DNA from: Caldilineaceae bacterium
GTDB taxonomy: Bacteria > Chloroflexota > Anaerolineae > Caldilineales > Caldilineaceae
Length of the DNA stretch: 64,000 nt
Assembly (NCBI GenBank): GCA_022823185.1
Contig: JAJDXQ010000046.1
Location: 124,001-188,000 of the forward strand
Direction of reading: 5' to 3'
Shown here: in pieces, positions 35,546 through 44,376 of the stretch
Position numbering within the stretch: position 1 is the first letter of the stretch
Layout: each line of letters starts with the position of its first letter
Position numbers and translations under genes: made by a program
Notes under the pieces: generated by a model
The model's database searches: none
What the model was told of the DNA's origin: nothing
Seen by the model: only the letters and a program-made list of their open reading frames with translations

Positions 35546-36223
35546 CTACCCATTACGTTTCGATTCGGCATTCTGTTGCAGGCAACCATTGCGCAGCTCG
35601 CATACCCGGTCGGCCCAGCTGAAGGCGCGCGCCGTGTCATGCGTTGTAACGAAAACAGCCCGCCCTCTGCCGCGCAACTGCCTGAAGAGATCGGATACGT
35701 CTTCCAGGCTCTGTCTGTCCAGCCCTGTGTCCGGTTCATCGAAAACTACCACCGGCGGGTCGTGCAACAGTGCCCTGGCGATTGCCAGCCTTTGGGACAT
35801 CCCCCGGCTGTACGTCCGCACTGCATCGTCACGGCGGGCCCAAAGTCTGAGCGATCGCAACAGGTGTTCGATACGCGCCCCGGCGTCCTCCAGATTGTAC
35901 AAACGGGCGTAGAAGCCGAGGTTTTCCGAGCCTGTAAGTCGATCGTACAGCAGAGGGGCGTGGGCGACAACCCCGACATAACGGCGAATCTCGGGGCCCG
36001 CGCCAGACAGTGGCACGGGTCCCAGCCAGACCTCTCCCCGGTCCGGCCTATCCAGCCCTGCGATGATTCTCAAGAGGGTCGTCTTGCCTGAACCGTTTGC
36101 GCCCAGCAAGGCCAGGACTTCGCCGGCGGCAACGGAAAAGGTGACATCGCGCAGGATGCGCCTGTGGCCGTGCCGTTTCCGGACATTTTCGCAACGGATC
36201 AGCGGGAGCGAGAGCCTGGTCAT
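35546..36223 (-). CDS. ccmA: Haem ABC exporter ATPase CcmA
   Basis: A 225-aa ABC ATPase. The frame is open to 36301, but the ATG at 36223 overlaps the upstream stop as ATGA, giving translational coupling and a normal N terminus (LIRCENVRKRHGHRRILRDV). Walker A is GANGSGKT (~41-48), the signature is YSRGMSQRLAIARALL (~140), and Walker B is VVVFDEPDTGLD (~160), followed by the switch His in TTHDTARAF. The CcmA subfamily is short and lacks accessory domains, as here. It couples ATP hydrolysis to haem-chaperone recycling with CcmB. Confidence 0.94.
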   Translation of the reverse strand: MTRLSLPLIRCENVRKRHGHRRILRDVTFSVAAGEVLALLGANGSGKTTLLRIIAGLDRPDRGEVWLGPVPLSGAGPEIRRYVGVVAHAPLLYDRLTGSENLGFYARLYNLEDAGARIEHLLRSLRLWARRDDAVRTYSRGMSQRLAIARALLHDPPVVVFDEPDTGLDRQSLEDVSDLFRQLRGRGRAVFVTTHDTARAFSWADRVCELRNGCLQQNAESKRNG

Positions 36224-38103
36224 TCTGCCTCGCCCACTCTCTTTTGGGTCAGGGCGATGGCGATCAACTCCTGCTTCAGGTTCGCCCTTTCTCTTTTCCA
36301 CACTTTCTCCTCCAACTCGCCAAGAGCGTGCAGATCGTCGAGCCGGGCAATCTGGTCTATCAACTCCGCGCGCCGCGCCGTCGTCTGCGCGGCTGTCGGC
36401 GGCCTCCTGTTTCGTTCTCTTTGCACAAACAGCAGAGTCGCCGTGAGAAGAGCGAGGGTTACGATTCCGCCGACAACCAAAGGGACACCTGCGTCCAGGG
36501 GCGGCGCCGCGACCGGCATCTGCCGGTTGGTCTGCGGCTCGCGTTCCGCACGGGGATCGAGCCCCCCGGCAGGGATGAGTCGCCGCAGCCCAACCTCCAG
36601 GTCGGGGCCAGTTGAAACGGGGGCGCTCCAGCGACGGAAACTGACGCCCTGGATCGTTTCCTGGCCGCCCTGTTCCAGGATTTCGCCGGCGACTGCAAGG
36701 TCCACTTCCAACTCAGGCAGGTCGGCAACCAGTACATTCAGCAGCTGTATATCATAGGAGACTGGGAAACTCACTTCGGCGGAGTCTTCATCAAAAGGAA
36801 CTCTGTATCGCACAAAAATCTGCCGGGCGCCAGCTCCGGGGCGAACCGGACGCGTGTCATAGAGGGTCTGCTGGCGCAGAAGATAATCTTCGCCTATCAG
36901 CCCGTCCTGGACTTCAACGCCCTGCGCGTCTGCCGGCAGCCCGATGCCAAGCGAAACTGGCCTGTTCAGCGAATCCTCTTCGGTACCGATGAATGTACGG
37001 TCGGAGGCGTTGCCGAAAGTGAAGAGCTGCCCCACCAGGAGAGCGCCTGCCTCGTGCTCAATGATCCAATTGGCGCGGCTGACACGAATGCCTTGCGGAT
37101 CGGTCGTCGTTTCGTATACGGGCAACAACGTGTCGATTCGATCAGGGCCGGTACGGTCTTCAGTGAATTCGGGACCGCTGAATGCCAGGATCGGCGAGGT
37201 ATAGCGTATGTTTCGAAAAGTGGTTTCAACGAGAAAGTAGAAGCCCTCGTCCAATGGCAGATCCTGGAAAGCGAAACTGCCCTCAGCCTCTGTCATGGCG
37301 GTTCGGGTCTCCACAAGATTGGTCTGCTGATAGACGTTTAGGATGACCTCCGTAGGCTGCAATGCTGAGCCGTCTTCCGTTCCCTGAACGACTTCACCGC
37401 TGATTACGCCGGAACCAGAAAGCGAGAGGGGCGTCCAAATGGGTTCGTAGGTGAATGCGCGCACATACTCGAGCACAGCCTTCCGTTGGGACATTGACCA
37501 GTCGGAACCAAACTCCCGGTGGGAATCCCGCCAGCGTTGATCCAACTCGGCCTGGCTGGCGAAGATCATCGGGGCCTGCGCGGCAAAGTCGGGCATTTCG
37601 CCGCCGGCCCCGGAGCCGTCTCCGCGGCCGTCCGCGCCGTGGCAGGCCAGACAGGACTGGGCATAAAGCTCGGCGCCTTCTGCGATCTCCGTTTCGTCCG
37701 TGTGAAGACTCCAGGAGTAGTAGACGGCTTGCCAGATCTGTTCGTCGCTCATGCTATTGCGCCAGGGAGGCATCAGGTTCTCGATCCGACCGAACTTTGT
37801 GACGAAGAAGAGTTCGGCTGGCGCCCGATCCCAGATTGCGGCCGGGTCGGAAAAGACGGTTGGGTCGGCGGCCGCGCCGGCGGGCCCGTCTCCGTCACCC
37901 GCGGCGCCGTGGCAAGGCGCGCAATTCTGGGCATAGGATTGGGCGGCGAGTCCGGAAAGGGGCGGGCGTTGCGGGATCGGGACCTGCTCGGGGTCGAACG
38001 ACGGTGAAGGTTCCTGGGCTCGGAGCCTATCGGTAGACAGAGATACGAAGAGAGCCAGCGCGCAGGCTAGAAAAAGAGCGCAAGAGGGCCATTTGCTGAG
38101 CAA
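36220..38103 (-). CDS. Membrane-anchored diheme c-type cytochrome with C-terminal coiled coil
   Basis: A 627-aa exported protein. A signal peptide (residues 1-29) is followed by two cytochrome c domains with haem sites CAPCH at 61-65 and CLACH at 151-155, and MPPW at 111-114 as a likely axial Met. Residues ~220-300 look like a carboxypeptidase-regulatory-type beta domain (ISGEVVQG, TEAEGSFAFQDLP). Beta-rich sequence continues to ~550, then one helix (LVVGGIVTLALLTATLLFV) and a cytoplasmic coiled coil (~578-615) resembling the tail of CcmH/CcmI-type proteins. It lies between ccmE and ccmA, where ccmF or ccmH might be expected. It is both a likely client of the system and a possible substitute scaffold. 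Confidence 0.78.
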   Translation of the reverse strand: MLSKWPSCALFLACALALFVSLSTDRLRAQEPSPSFDPEQVPIPQRPPLSGLAAQSYAQNCAPCHGAAGDGDGPAGAAADPTVFSDPAAIWDRAPAELFFVTKFGRIENLMPPWRNSMSDEQIWQAVYYSWSLHTDETEIAEGAELYAQSCLACHGADGRGDGSGAGGEMPDFAAQAPMIFASQAELDQRWRDSHREFGSDWSMSQRKAVLEYVRAFTYEPIWTPLSLSGSGVISGEVVQGTEDGSALQPTEVILNVYQQTNLVETRTAMTEAEGSFAFQDLPLDEGFYFLVETTFRNIRYTSPILAFSGPEFTEDRTGPDRIDTLLPVYETTTDPQGIRVSRANWIIEHEAGALLVGQLFTFGNASDRTFIGTEEDSLNRPVSLGIGLPADAQGVEVQDGLIGEDYLLRQQTLYDTRPVRPGAGARQIFVRYRVPFDEDSAEVSFPVSYDIQLLNVLVADLPELEVDLAVAGEILEQGGQETIQGVSFRRWSAPVSTGPDLEVGLRRLIPAGGLDPRAEREPQTNRQMPVAAPPLDAGVPLVVGGIVTLALLTATLLFVQRERNRRPPTAAQTTARRAELIDQIARLDDLHALGELEEKVWKRERANLKQELIAIALTQKRVGEAE

Positions 38104-38218
38104 TCTTCAGTTCCGTATTCTGGGTGAGGCAAGATTTGCGAGGAAGTTAGGCAGCGGGAGCGACCTGAACGGAGCCGGAAAACTGTTTTTGCGCATCGAA
38201 GGCCATCCACGCTCCCTT

Positions 38219-38728
38219 TCAGCGGCTTGCCTCAAGCAAAATGTCTTCGGGGGCCTCTTCGTAGCGGCTGGGACACTTGAGAAGGAGCACGTCTGCCTCA
38301 AAGACGCCGCCGGGCTTTAGTTCGCCTTCAACGATGACGGAAGCGGCCCGTTGAAAGTTGTCCGGACGGGGTTCGTAATAGACGATTTCGAGCTGTCCGT
38401 TCGGACTTTCCTCGTCCTGGATTCTGAAACGCAACGTTACGGCCTCGGCATCCCACTGCTCGCTGCCGTCGACAACGATGCCATTGACCCTCAGGCGCTT
38501 ATCCGCGAGCGAACCCTTCTGTTGCTGGACCTCATCGACCGTCAACCAGTATGCCTTGGCGGTGGTCAGGCCATAGACCATCAGTGAGACGATGACACCA
38601 ATCAATAAGAGGCCTGCTACAAGGAACTGCGGTTTGACGCCGGATCGTTTGCGCGCCAAGCGGGAAGGGATTGGCCCTTCCTCAAACTCACTTTCCAGAT
38701 CCTCAAAAGTCGGCGTGGTTGTACTCAT
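38219..38728 (-). CDS. ccmE: Cytochrome c maturation haem chaperone CcmE (CxxxY type)
   Basis: A 169-aa chaperone anchored by one N-terminal helix (FLVAGLLLIGVIVSLMVYGL, ~35-54) with an OB-fold outside the membrane. Family segments are AYWLTVDEV (~59-67), RLRVNGIVVDG (~78-88) and VIVEGELKPGGVFEADVLLL. The haem-attachment site reads KCPSRYEE: Cys152 and Tyr156 replace the HxxxY of proteobacterial CcmE. A CxxxY form is known from archaea and some Desulfovibrio-type bacteria, where haem is carried through Cys. It is the first gene of the ccm operon in this window. Confidence 0.93.
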   Translation of the reverse strand: MSTTTPTFEDLESEFEEGPIPSRLARKRSGVKPQFLVAGLLLIGVIVSLMVYGLTTAKAYWLTVDEVQQQKGSLADKRLRVNGIVVDGSEQWDAEAVTLRFRIQDEESPNGQLEIVYYEPRPDNFQRAASVIVEGELKPGGVFEADVLLLKCPSRYEEAPEDILLEASR

Positions 38729-38855
38729 TATCGGCTCTATCGATTGACCAGCCTGTTGCGAGGCTGTCAGGATTTCTTTCCCAGATCCCCAATCTGATTA
38801 CGGCTGAAAAACTCTTGACATTATAGACGCTGTGCGGCGCGCAGCAGAAACTGAA

Positions 38856-39203
38856 CTACAGTTGAGGCGCACTGTCACAGTCCCACTCAATCTCCTCAGA
38901 GAGGAGTTCCTCGGCCGACTCTGCCAGCGGCGCGGGCACCAACACATCCCGTTCCGCCAGACCGCCGTAGACGAATCCGTAGATTCGGCCCATCGCCTCG
39001 CCGCGGACAATCGCGGGTATTCCTGCGCTTTGCAGGCGCCCCTTGACGATCTGCGCCTCCATAGGATTTGCCGCCTGCCAAACCACAACAGGCTCTTGCG
39101 ATAGTGAACCGCCTGTCGTAGCCGATGCCTTTTCCTCGGCCGTTCGCGTCCGCTCCCGGTTCTTCGTCCAAAGTCTCAGAAGTCCTCCGGCTAGCGTCGT
39201 CAT
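38856..39203 (-). CDS. DUF2007-domain protein
   Basis: A 115-aa protein. AGGAG lies 7 nt before the ATG at 39203. Residues ~38-95 match the small DUF2007 fold (WQAANPMEAQIVKGRLQSAG, then PAIVRGEAMGR), once named a putative signal-transducing domain related to PII-like folds. The N terminus is a short basic linker, perhaps weakly hydrophobic (LAGGLLRLW). It starts 15 bp after the metallo-beta-lactamase gene and is likely co-transcribed with it and the HxlR regulator. The biochemical role is unknown. Confidence 0.75.
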   Translation of the reverse strand: MTTLAGGLLRLWTKNRERTRTAEEKASATTGGSLSQEPVVVWQAANPMEAQIVKGRLQSAGIPAIVRGEAMGRIYGFVYGGLAERDVLVPAPLAESAEELLSEEIEWDCDSAPQL

Positions 39204-39218
39204 GGCACACTCCTGCGA

Positions 39219-39872
39219 TCATTCAAAGGAATACGCGGCTGCTCGCCCGATAAAGGGATTTGTCTCCCGTTCGTCGCCAATTGTCGTCGCGTCACCGTGG
39301 CCCGGATAGACGACGTAGTTGTCGGGCAGCGTGAGCAACTCCACCTGAATGCTGCGTAACAGCGTTGGCCCGTCTGCGAGCGGCAGGTCGAATCGTCCGA
39401 TGCTGCCGCGGAAAAGCGTGTCACCAGCGAATACCTGCTCGTTATTGTGGTCTACGAATACGACGTGGCCGGGGGAGTGGCCGGGCGTAAAGCGGATCTC
39501 CAACGACTCTGTGCCGAACTCTATGGAGTTGCCCGGCTCAAGAAAATGGTCGGGTTCGTCGATGGGATCGACCCTTGCGCCGAGCCATTCGCGGACGCGT
39601 TCCGGGGCGGCCCGCAGGATGGGCAGGTCTTTTCGATGGAGGTGAAAGGTGGCGCCGGTGGCTTCTTTCAGAGAGTTCACAGCCAGGACATGGTCGAAGT
39701 GGGAGTGGGTATTGATGATCTTTTCAATCGTCAGGCCCAATTCTTCGATCTCGCCCAGGATTGCGCGCGCGCTGTCTCCGGGGTCAATGACGACACCACG
39801 CATCGTCTCCTCACAACCCAGGATGTAACAGTTTTCCTGCAACAGTCCAACGGTGAGGCCGGTGATCAGCAT
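39219..39872 (-). CDS. MBL-fold metallo-hydrolase (glyoxalase II-like)
   Basis: A 217-aa hydrolase with the dinuclear metal site THSHFDH (residues ~56-62). Further ligands appear in FTPGHSPGHVVFVDH, AGDTLFRGSIGRFDL and YPGHGDATTIGDER. The order and length fit the YcbL/GloB-like group that hydrolyses thioesters such as S-lactoylglutathione or related small-molecule conjugates. AAGGAG sits 10 nt upstream of the ATG. It follows the HxlR regulator by 35 bp, so its expression may be controlled by that protein. Confidence 0.9.
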   Translation of the reverse strand: MLITGLTVGLLQENCYILGCEETMRGVVIDPGDSARAILGEIEELGLTIEKIINTHSHFDHVLAVNSLKEATGATFHLHRKDLPILRAAPERVREWLGARVDPIDEPDHFLEPGNSIEFGTESLEIRFTPGHSPGHVVFVDHNNEQVFAGDTLFRGSIGRFDLPLADGPTLLRSIQVELLTLPDNYVVYPGHGDATTIGDERETNPFIGRAAAYSFE

Positions 39873-39907
39873 TCTCGCCGCGCTCCTTGAAAGGACTTCA
39901 CAATCCT

Positions 39908-40288
39908 TCAGCCTGCTTCAATCTGCGCCGGTGCCGCGCCTTCCTTCTCATTGCAGACCCAGCGTTCGCTCCAGCCGGCAATCTCAGCGATGACCGGCGC
40001 CAACTCGCTGCCCTTATCCGTCAAGCTGTATTCGACATGCGGAGGGATCGCGCTGACCTGCACTCGCATGACCAGTCCTTCGTCCTCCAGCATTTTGAGG
40101 CGGCTGCTGAGCGTACTCGGATTGACGCCGCCCAGCTCTTCCTGCAGTTCGCAAAACCGTTTGGTGCGGGCATTGAGAAGCCGGTGAACGATCTGCAAAG
40201 TCCACTTCTGACCAATGATTCGCGCGGCCGCTTCAACAGGGCAGGGCAACTCATCCGGAAGAACCGCGGGATGGGTTGGCACACGCAT
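39908..40288 (-). CDS. HxlR-family winged-helix transcriptional regulator
   Basis: A 126-aa regulator. The frame is open to 40630, but AAAGGA 9 nt upstream of the ATG at 40288 and the normal HxlR length fix the start. The family fingerprint is present: CPVEAAARIIGQKWTLQIVH (~15-34), FCELQEELGGVNPSTLSSRL (~44-63), MLEDEGLVMRVQVSAIPPHV, then EYSLTDKGSELAPVI. HxlR proteins bind palindromic operators as dimers and often respond to aldehydes, quinones or other electrophiles through a Cys near the N terminus; Cys15 is in that place here. It heads the MBL/DUF2007 operon. Confidence 0.9.
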   Translation of the reverse strand: MRVPTHPAVLPDELPCPVEAAARIIGQKWTLQIVHRLLNARTKRFCELQEELGGVNPSTLSSRLKMLEDEGLVMRVQVSAIPPHVEYSLTDKGSELAPVIAEIAGWSERWVCNEKEGAAPAQIEAG

Positions 40289-40550
40289 CGGGCAGAGTCC
40301 TTTCCCAGGCGCGTGCCCAATGGCTTCTGAATAGGGCATGCGCTGTATGCAAGCTCCGAGTTCAGCTGCAGTTGCCTTCCACACCTGCAGTTGTTGGGCA
40401 AATCCTGGCTCGCCCCCCGAATATGGGACGATCTCGGCATCAGGCACTATCGTACTATGCGCGTAGCGCCTTGTCAAAGGATCCGGGTAAAGGGAAACCG
40501 CGGCGTTCCTGCCGGGGCCTTTCGTAGGGCCAGTAGGCAAAGCTGTGGAT

Positions 40551-43013
40551 TCAGTTGGCGAGGGGAATCCTGCCCAACCGCGTTCGAGATCCCTCCACCT
40601 CCAACCAGAGGGTGGCATCAGTGCCGTCAAACGGAATTTCGAAGATGCTGCGAACCAGCTCGCCCTGCCGCCACTGGGTCGTTGGATAACTGCCGCCGGC
40701 CAGCGGTGATTCCACTGCCTGGTCGCCGAGGAGCAGCCTCATGGTCATGTCGTCCGGCCAATCGGAGGGGAGAGGAGTCGGAGCTTGCCAGTAGAGGTGT
40801 ACCTGGAGCACGTCACCGCTGGAAAGGGCAGTCGCGGGGGCGTGTCCAAAGGTCTTGCGATGAAAATCGTGTCCGACAAGGGTCACGCGGCCAAGGACAA
40901 GATCTGAACGGCGCTGCATGGGGACAATGGAAATAGGAATCGGCTGGTCGGGGCGCTCCAGGACAGGTTGCGCGATTTCGACTGCGTCTCCCGAAGGAGT
41001 GGCCAAACGTACTCCGTTTTCCGGGTCGTAAAGCGCGACGATGAGGCGATAACGCCCCGGCGGTGTCCCGGGCGGCAGTGGGAGTCCATGATTGTCAGCG
41101 ACCACATCGCCCTTCTGCCAGTCAGTGGCGGGAAGCGTCCCGGCCCCCGGTTCGCCGTCTCGCTGGACGACCACCTGGTTCCCGGCATTCAGCAACTGAA
41201 CTGTCACTTTGAGCTGTCTGCCCGGCGAAGCCAAGGATCGCCACCGCAGGCCGATCTGGAGCGTCTCGCCGCCTGCAAGGGGTTGGGGCGAAAGGCAGAC
41301 CTCGTACAGTTCAGCGGCGCCGTCAAAGCGGTGGGGCTGTTCCAGCGCAGCGCACGACTGCTCGCGCGGCATCGAATAGGTTGCAAAGCGTAGGTTGCCC
41401 TGCCAGCTTTCAAGGCCCTTGAAGGCGTTCCGGCCCAGCCAGCTCTCGACGATTCCCTCGCTGTCCGACTGCTCTGTTGCCCAGTAGATGGCGAAGATTC
41501 GGTCTCTATCCGTCGTTTCCCGCTCAAGCGTTTCTTCTGTCTTGGCTCGGTCAGGCGGTCTGTCTACGGGCAAGGGCAGGGCGTCCACCTTGACGTCGTA
41601 GTAGCTCCAGACGTCAGCTTGCCCCTGCGCGTTCAGGATGACGAGGTCCTCAATCGGATCTGCCAGCGCCGCTACCGTCTGAGCAATGCCGGCGTAATTG
41701 TCACGCGCGCCAGGATCGATGTAATAGGCGGGTAGAGTGATCGCAGCCAGAGCCGCGGCCAATCCAGCGACGCCTGCGGCAGAAAGAAAGGACAACACCT
41801 TGAGGCGACGGTTCAACCGTGGATTTTCCGCCTTAAAGGGCCCTCGCCCAAACCAATTCAGTTGCCGTATCGAAGTGTACCCGTCAGCCAGACAATGTGG
41901 GGAGGCTGCGGACGCAATGCACCAGGCAGGCGAAGCCGCCAGCAGAAACTTCAGGAAGGAAGAATTGAACAGGCCGAACCCAAACATCACGGCCAGGGGA
42001 AGCAGAATCCAGAGAAGAAGCGCCTTCCCTGCGTAGGTCCGGCGCAAGCGCCAGAGCCCGCATACGGGAAGCAGTCCGACCAAAAGGAGCCAGCCCCATG
42101 CCAGCCGAGGCGCGCTGCGAATCGTACCCGTTGCCAGTGTCTGCAGCGCGAGACGCAAAGCTCCCGCTGCATCGACATAGCCGTCCTGAGAAGGCCAGTT
42201 GAGAAGCCGGTCTACGCCTGTCGGCAGCCAGGGCAGGAAAGCGAGAAGGGCCAGCGCGTTCAAGCCCAGAAAAATGAGGAAGGGCCTCCCCTTTTCAGGT
42301 CCGCCGTGCCCGTCAGGAGACTTCCGGAGCGGGGCGACTTCCGCTGGCCCCGATCCTCTGCCCAAGCCCAGCCGCCACCAAAAGGCGGCGCCGACGGCTG
42401 CCGCCCAAATGACGCCAAAGAAGTAGTGCGTCCACAGACCTGCAGCGGCAGCCAGCGTGTAGATTGCGGCATATCCGATGACTGAAGCGTTCCGGCTACC
42501 GGCACTGGCTCGCCGCTGCATCGCGAGCAGGGCCCACATCAAAACCGTACTTTCCAGGGCGAGCAGGGCATACATGCGCGCTTCGTGGGCAAAGTAGACC
42601 TGGAAAGGGTTGAGCGCGGCCAGGAGCGCGGCAAGGTGGGGGAACAGGAAACGGTCGCCAGCAATTCCGCCGTCTCTTTCCGAGACCTTGCCGATTTCGC
42701 GCGCCGCCAGGTAGATAACTGCAACCATGAGTAAGCCGGCAACCGCGGAGAGGCTGCGCATCCCCCAGGCGCTGTACCCGAACGGGCCGGCCCAGACCTT
42801 CAGCAGCCAGTAGTAGCCGGGTGGGTGAATGTCGGCTGCGGCTTCTCGGGCAATCTGCTGGAAGCCGCGCTGCGCCAGGGCCCATGAATTGCCTTCGTCA
42901 TGCCACAGAGAGGAACAGGTGAGGCAGTAGAACCGTACGAAGGCGGCCAGCGCCAGAATGGCGATGAAGAAGGCGCGGCGCAGAAGAGGGGGCCGCGCCG
43001 TCAAGCTCCACAT
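40551..43013 (-). CDS. GT39-like membrane glycosyltransferase with C-terminal beta domains
   Basis: An 820-aa polytopic protein of the GT-C superfamily. Helix 1 (FFIAILALAAFVRFYCLTC) is followed by the catalytic-type loop SLWHDEGNSWALAQRG (~35-50) with the Asp-Glu pair and by DIHPPGYYWLLK (~60-71), both typical of GT39/PMT-2 enzymes that use polyprenyl-phosphate sugars. About ten helices run to ~residue 470. The remaining ~350 residues are two beta-rich extracytoplasmic parts (LQIGLRWRSLASPGRQLKV; VLQVHLYWQAPTPLP). The start is 1 nt after the stop of the glycoside-hydrolase-like gene, so the two are co-translated. The acceptor is unknown. Confidence 0.82.
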   Translation of the reverse strand: MWSLTARPPLLRRAFFIAILALAAFVRFYCLTCSSLWHDEGNSWALAQRGFQQIAREAAADIHPPGYYWLLKVWAGPFGYSAWGMRSLSAVAGLLMVAVIYLAAREIGKVSERDGGIAGDRFLFPHLAALLAALNPFQVYFAHEARMYALLALESTVLMWALLAMQRRASAGSRNASVIGYAAIYTLAAAAGLWTHYFFGVIWAAAVGAAFWWRLGLGRGSGPAEVAPLRKSPDGHGGPEKGRPFLIFLGLNALALLAFLPWLPTGVDRLLNWPSQDGYVDAAGALRLALQTLATGTIRSAPRLAWGWLLLVGLLPVCGLWRLRRTYAGKALLLWILLPLAVMFGFGLFNSSFLKFLLAASPAWCIASAASPHCLADGYTSIRQLNWFGRGPFKAENPRLNRRLKVLSFLSAAGVAGLAAALAAITLPAYYIDPGARDNYAGIAQTVAALADPIEDLVILNAQGQADVWSYYDVKVDALPLPVDRPPDRAKTEETLERETTDRDRIFAIYWATEQSDSEGIVESWLGRNAFKGLESWQGNLRFATYSMPREQSCAALEQPHRFDGAAELYEVCLSPQPLAGGETLQIGLRWRSLASPGRQLKVTVQLLNAGNQVVVQRDGEPGAGTLPATDWQKGDVVADNHGLPLPPGTPPGRYRLIVALYDPENGVRLATPSGDAVEIAQPVLERPDQPIPISIVPMQRRSDLVLGRVTLVGHDFHRKTFGHAPATALSSGDVLQVHLYWQAPTPLPSDWPDDMTMRLLLGDQAVESPLAGGSYPTTQWRQGELVRSIFEIPFDGTDATLWLEVEGSRTRLGRIPLAN

Positions 43014-43014
43014 G

Positions 43015-44358
43015 TCAGTCTTGCCCTGGCAGGTCGGCGATGTAGGTCCGGATCGACTCGTACACCGGTTGGGGCGTAAAATCCGGGGCGAGGAGACGGA
43101 AATAGGCTTCCGGCTGCTGATTCTGTTCCCAGAGGTCCGTGGCTCGCTTCAGGTACCAGACGTTAGCTACGCCCAGCCATGGCCAGTCTGCGCGGATGCG
43201 TTCGAATGCCAGGGGCGCGTTTGCGGCCTGCTGTTCCAGGCTGACGCGACCGTAACGCGGTTCGACACCGGCGGGCGCGGCGTTCCAGTTCATTTCGCTG
43301 ATCCAGATGGGCTTGTGTCCGTCGCCGTTGGCGACCATCAGGTCGCGTATGAACTGGGGGCGGCCGAAGTTCATGACGCGAGGATGCATACGTCTGTCGG
43401 TCGGGCCCGACCAGAGGCCGTATCCCTGTGTTGCCATCACGTCAAAGTAGGGCGCAGCGCCGGCGTCGTACATTCTCTGCAGGAAGAGCAGGTCGGAAAA
43501 GCTGCGCCCGGGCACAGATGTCCCGTCGAGATCAATGGTCGCAGCGAGGGCGCCGGCGACGATCACTGCGTCGGGATCGGTGGCCCGGATGGCGGAGGCG
43601 CCCGCTTTCAGCAGCTCCACATAGGCCTCCGGGTCAACCGGATAGTCGCCCCATTCGGGGTAGATGTTCGGTTCATTCCACAGTTGGTAATAGCGGATGC
43701 GTCCGCGATAGCGGGTTGCGACGGCGCCGGCGAAGTCCGCGAAATCGTCATAGTTGTCGGGCGGGGCATAGGAGCCGAACTCGTTGCCTTCGGCCCGGCT
43801 CCAGGCCGGCGGGTTGGAGATTCTCACGATCAGCTGCAGACCGGCCTGTTCGGCCAGCTCGACAATGTGATCGTACTTTTCCCAGGCGGAGCGGACCGGC
43901 TCGTGTCGGCGGTCTTCGAAGTCGCTCTTCGCATGAATTTCGATGTCTTCCCAGGGGAACTCTTGCCGAAGCCATTGGAAACCCGCCTGCGCGGCCATCC
44001 GCACAGCCTGTTCCCGCTTTGCCGGTTCGACCTCCTGCTCCAGGAAGACGTTGACGCCGAACGGGGAGATGTCGGCGCGTTCGGTCAGAAGTTGGGGGGC
44101 AAGGTTCGGTCGCGGGCGCAGCGTCCCCCCGGCGAGGTCGGTCAACCCTTTGACCTGGGCCAGAAAGTCGGTCTCCCCTGTCTGCGACCAGAGCCAGGTC
44201 CGGACGGGTGTGAGCGCCAATAACAAGAGGGCCAGTCCGCCGCACAGCAGCAGGCCGGCCCAAAGGAAGAGAGTTTCACGTACGGCGCGTTTCACAATTT
44301 TCGAAAAACCTTTGAACGAAGTGACACCAGGTCTTCTTAAGACCCGTGCGCCTACCAC
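43015..44358 (-). CDS. Membrane-anchored glycoside-hydrolase-like TIM-barrel protein (clan GH-A, GH39/GH5-like)
   Basis: A 447-aa protein: basic N terminus, one helix (LFLWAGLLLCGGLALLLLAL, ~31-50), then an extracytoplasmic barrel. The acid/base is in YYQLWNEPNIYPEW (~219-232), and the nucleophile candidate is the Glu of IWISEMNWNA (~326-335). ARIAL start features are weak: the 44358 start is GTG, and an in-frame GTG ~22 codons later is possible. The strand-4/strand-7 Glu pair fits clan GH-A. Substrate is unknown, but coupling to the GT39 gene suggests it trims or builds an extracellular glycan. It begins 18 bp after the SH3 lipoprotein stop. Confidence 0.78.
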   Translation of the reverse strand: MVGARVLRRPGVTSFKGFSKIVKRAVRETLFLWAGLLLCGGLALLLLALTPVRTWLWSQTGETDFLAQVKGLTDLAGGTLRPRPNLAPQLLTERADISPFGVNVFLEQEVEPAKREQAVRMAAQAGFQWLRQEFPWEDIEIHAKSDFEDRRHEPVRSAWEKYDHIVELAEQAGLQLIVRISNPPAWSRAEGNEFGSYAPPDNYDDFADFAGAVATRYRGRIRYYQLWNEPNIYPEWGDYPVDPEAYVELLKAGASAIRATDPDAVIVAGALAATIDLDGTSVPGRSFSDLLFLQRMYDAGAAPYFDVMATQGYGLWSGPTDRRMHPRVMNFGRPQFIRDLMVANGDGHKPIWISEMNWNAAPAGVEPRYGRVSLEQQAANAPLAFERIRADWPWLGVANVWYLKRATDLWEQNQQPEAYFRLLAPDFTPQPVYESIRTYIADLPGQD

Positions 44359-44376
44359 TGCCGTTGATGGTCCGCC

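Noticed and set aside
38147-38206. A 19-codon ORF with AAGGGAG before its ATG, between ccmE and the cytochrome gene
   Set aside because: A good Shine-Dalgarno alone, with no coupling, conserved feature or structure, is too little to call it a gene.
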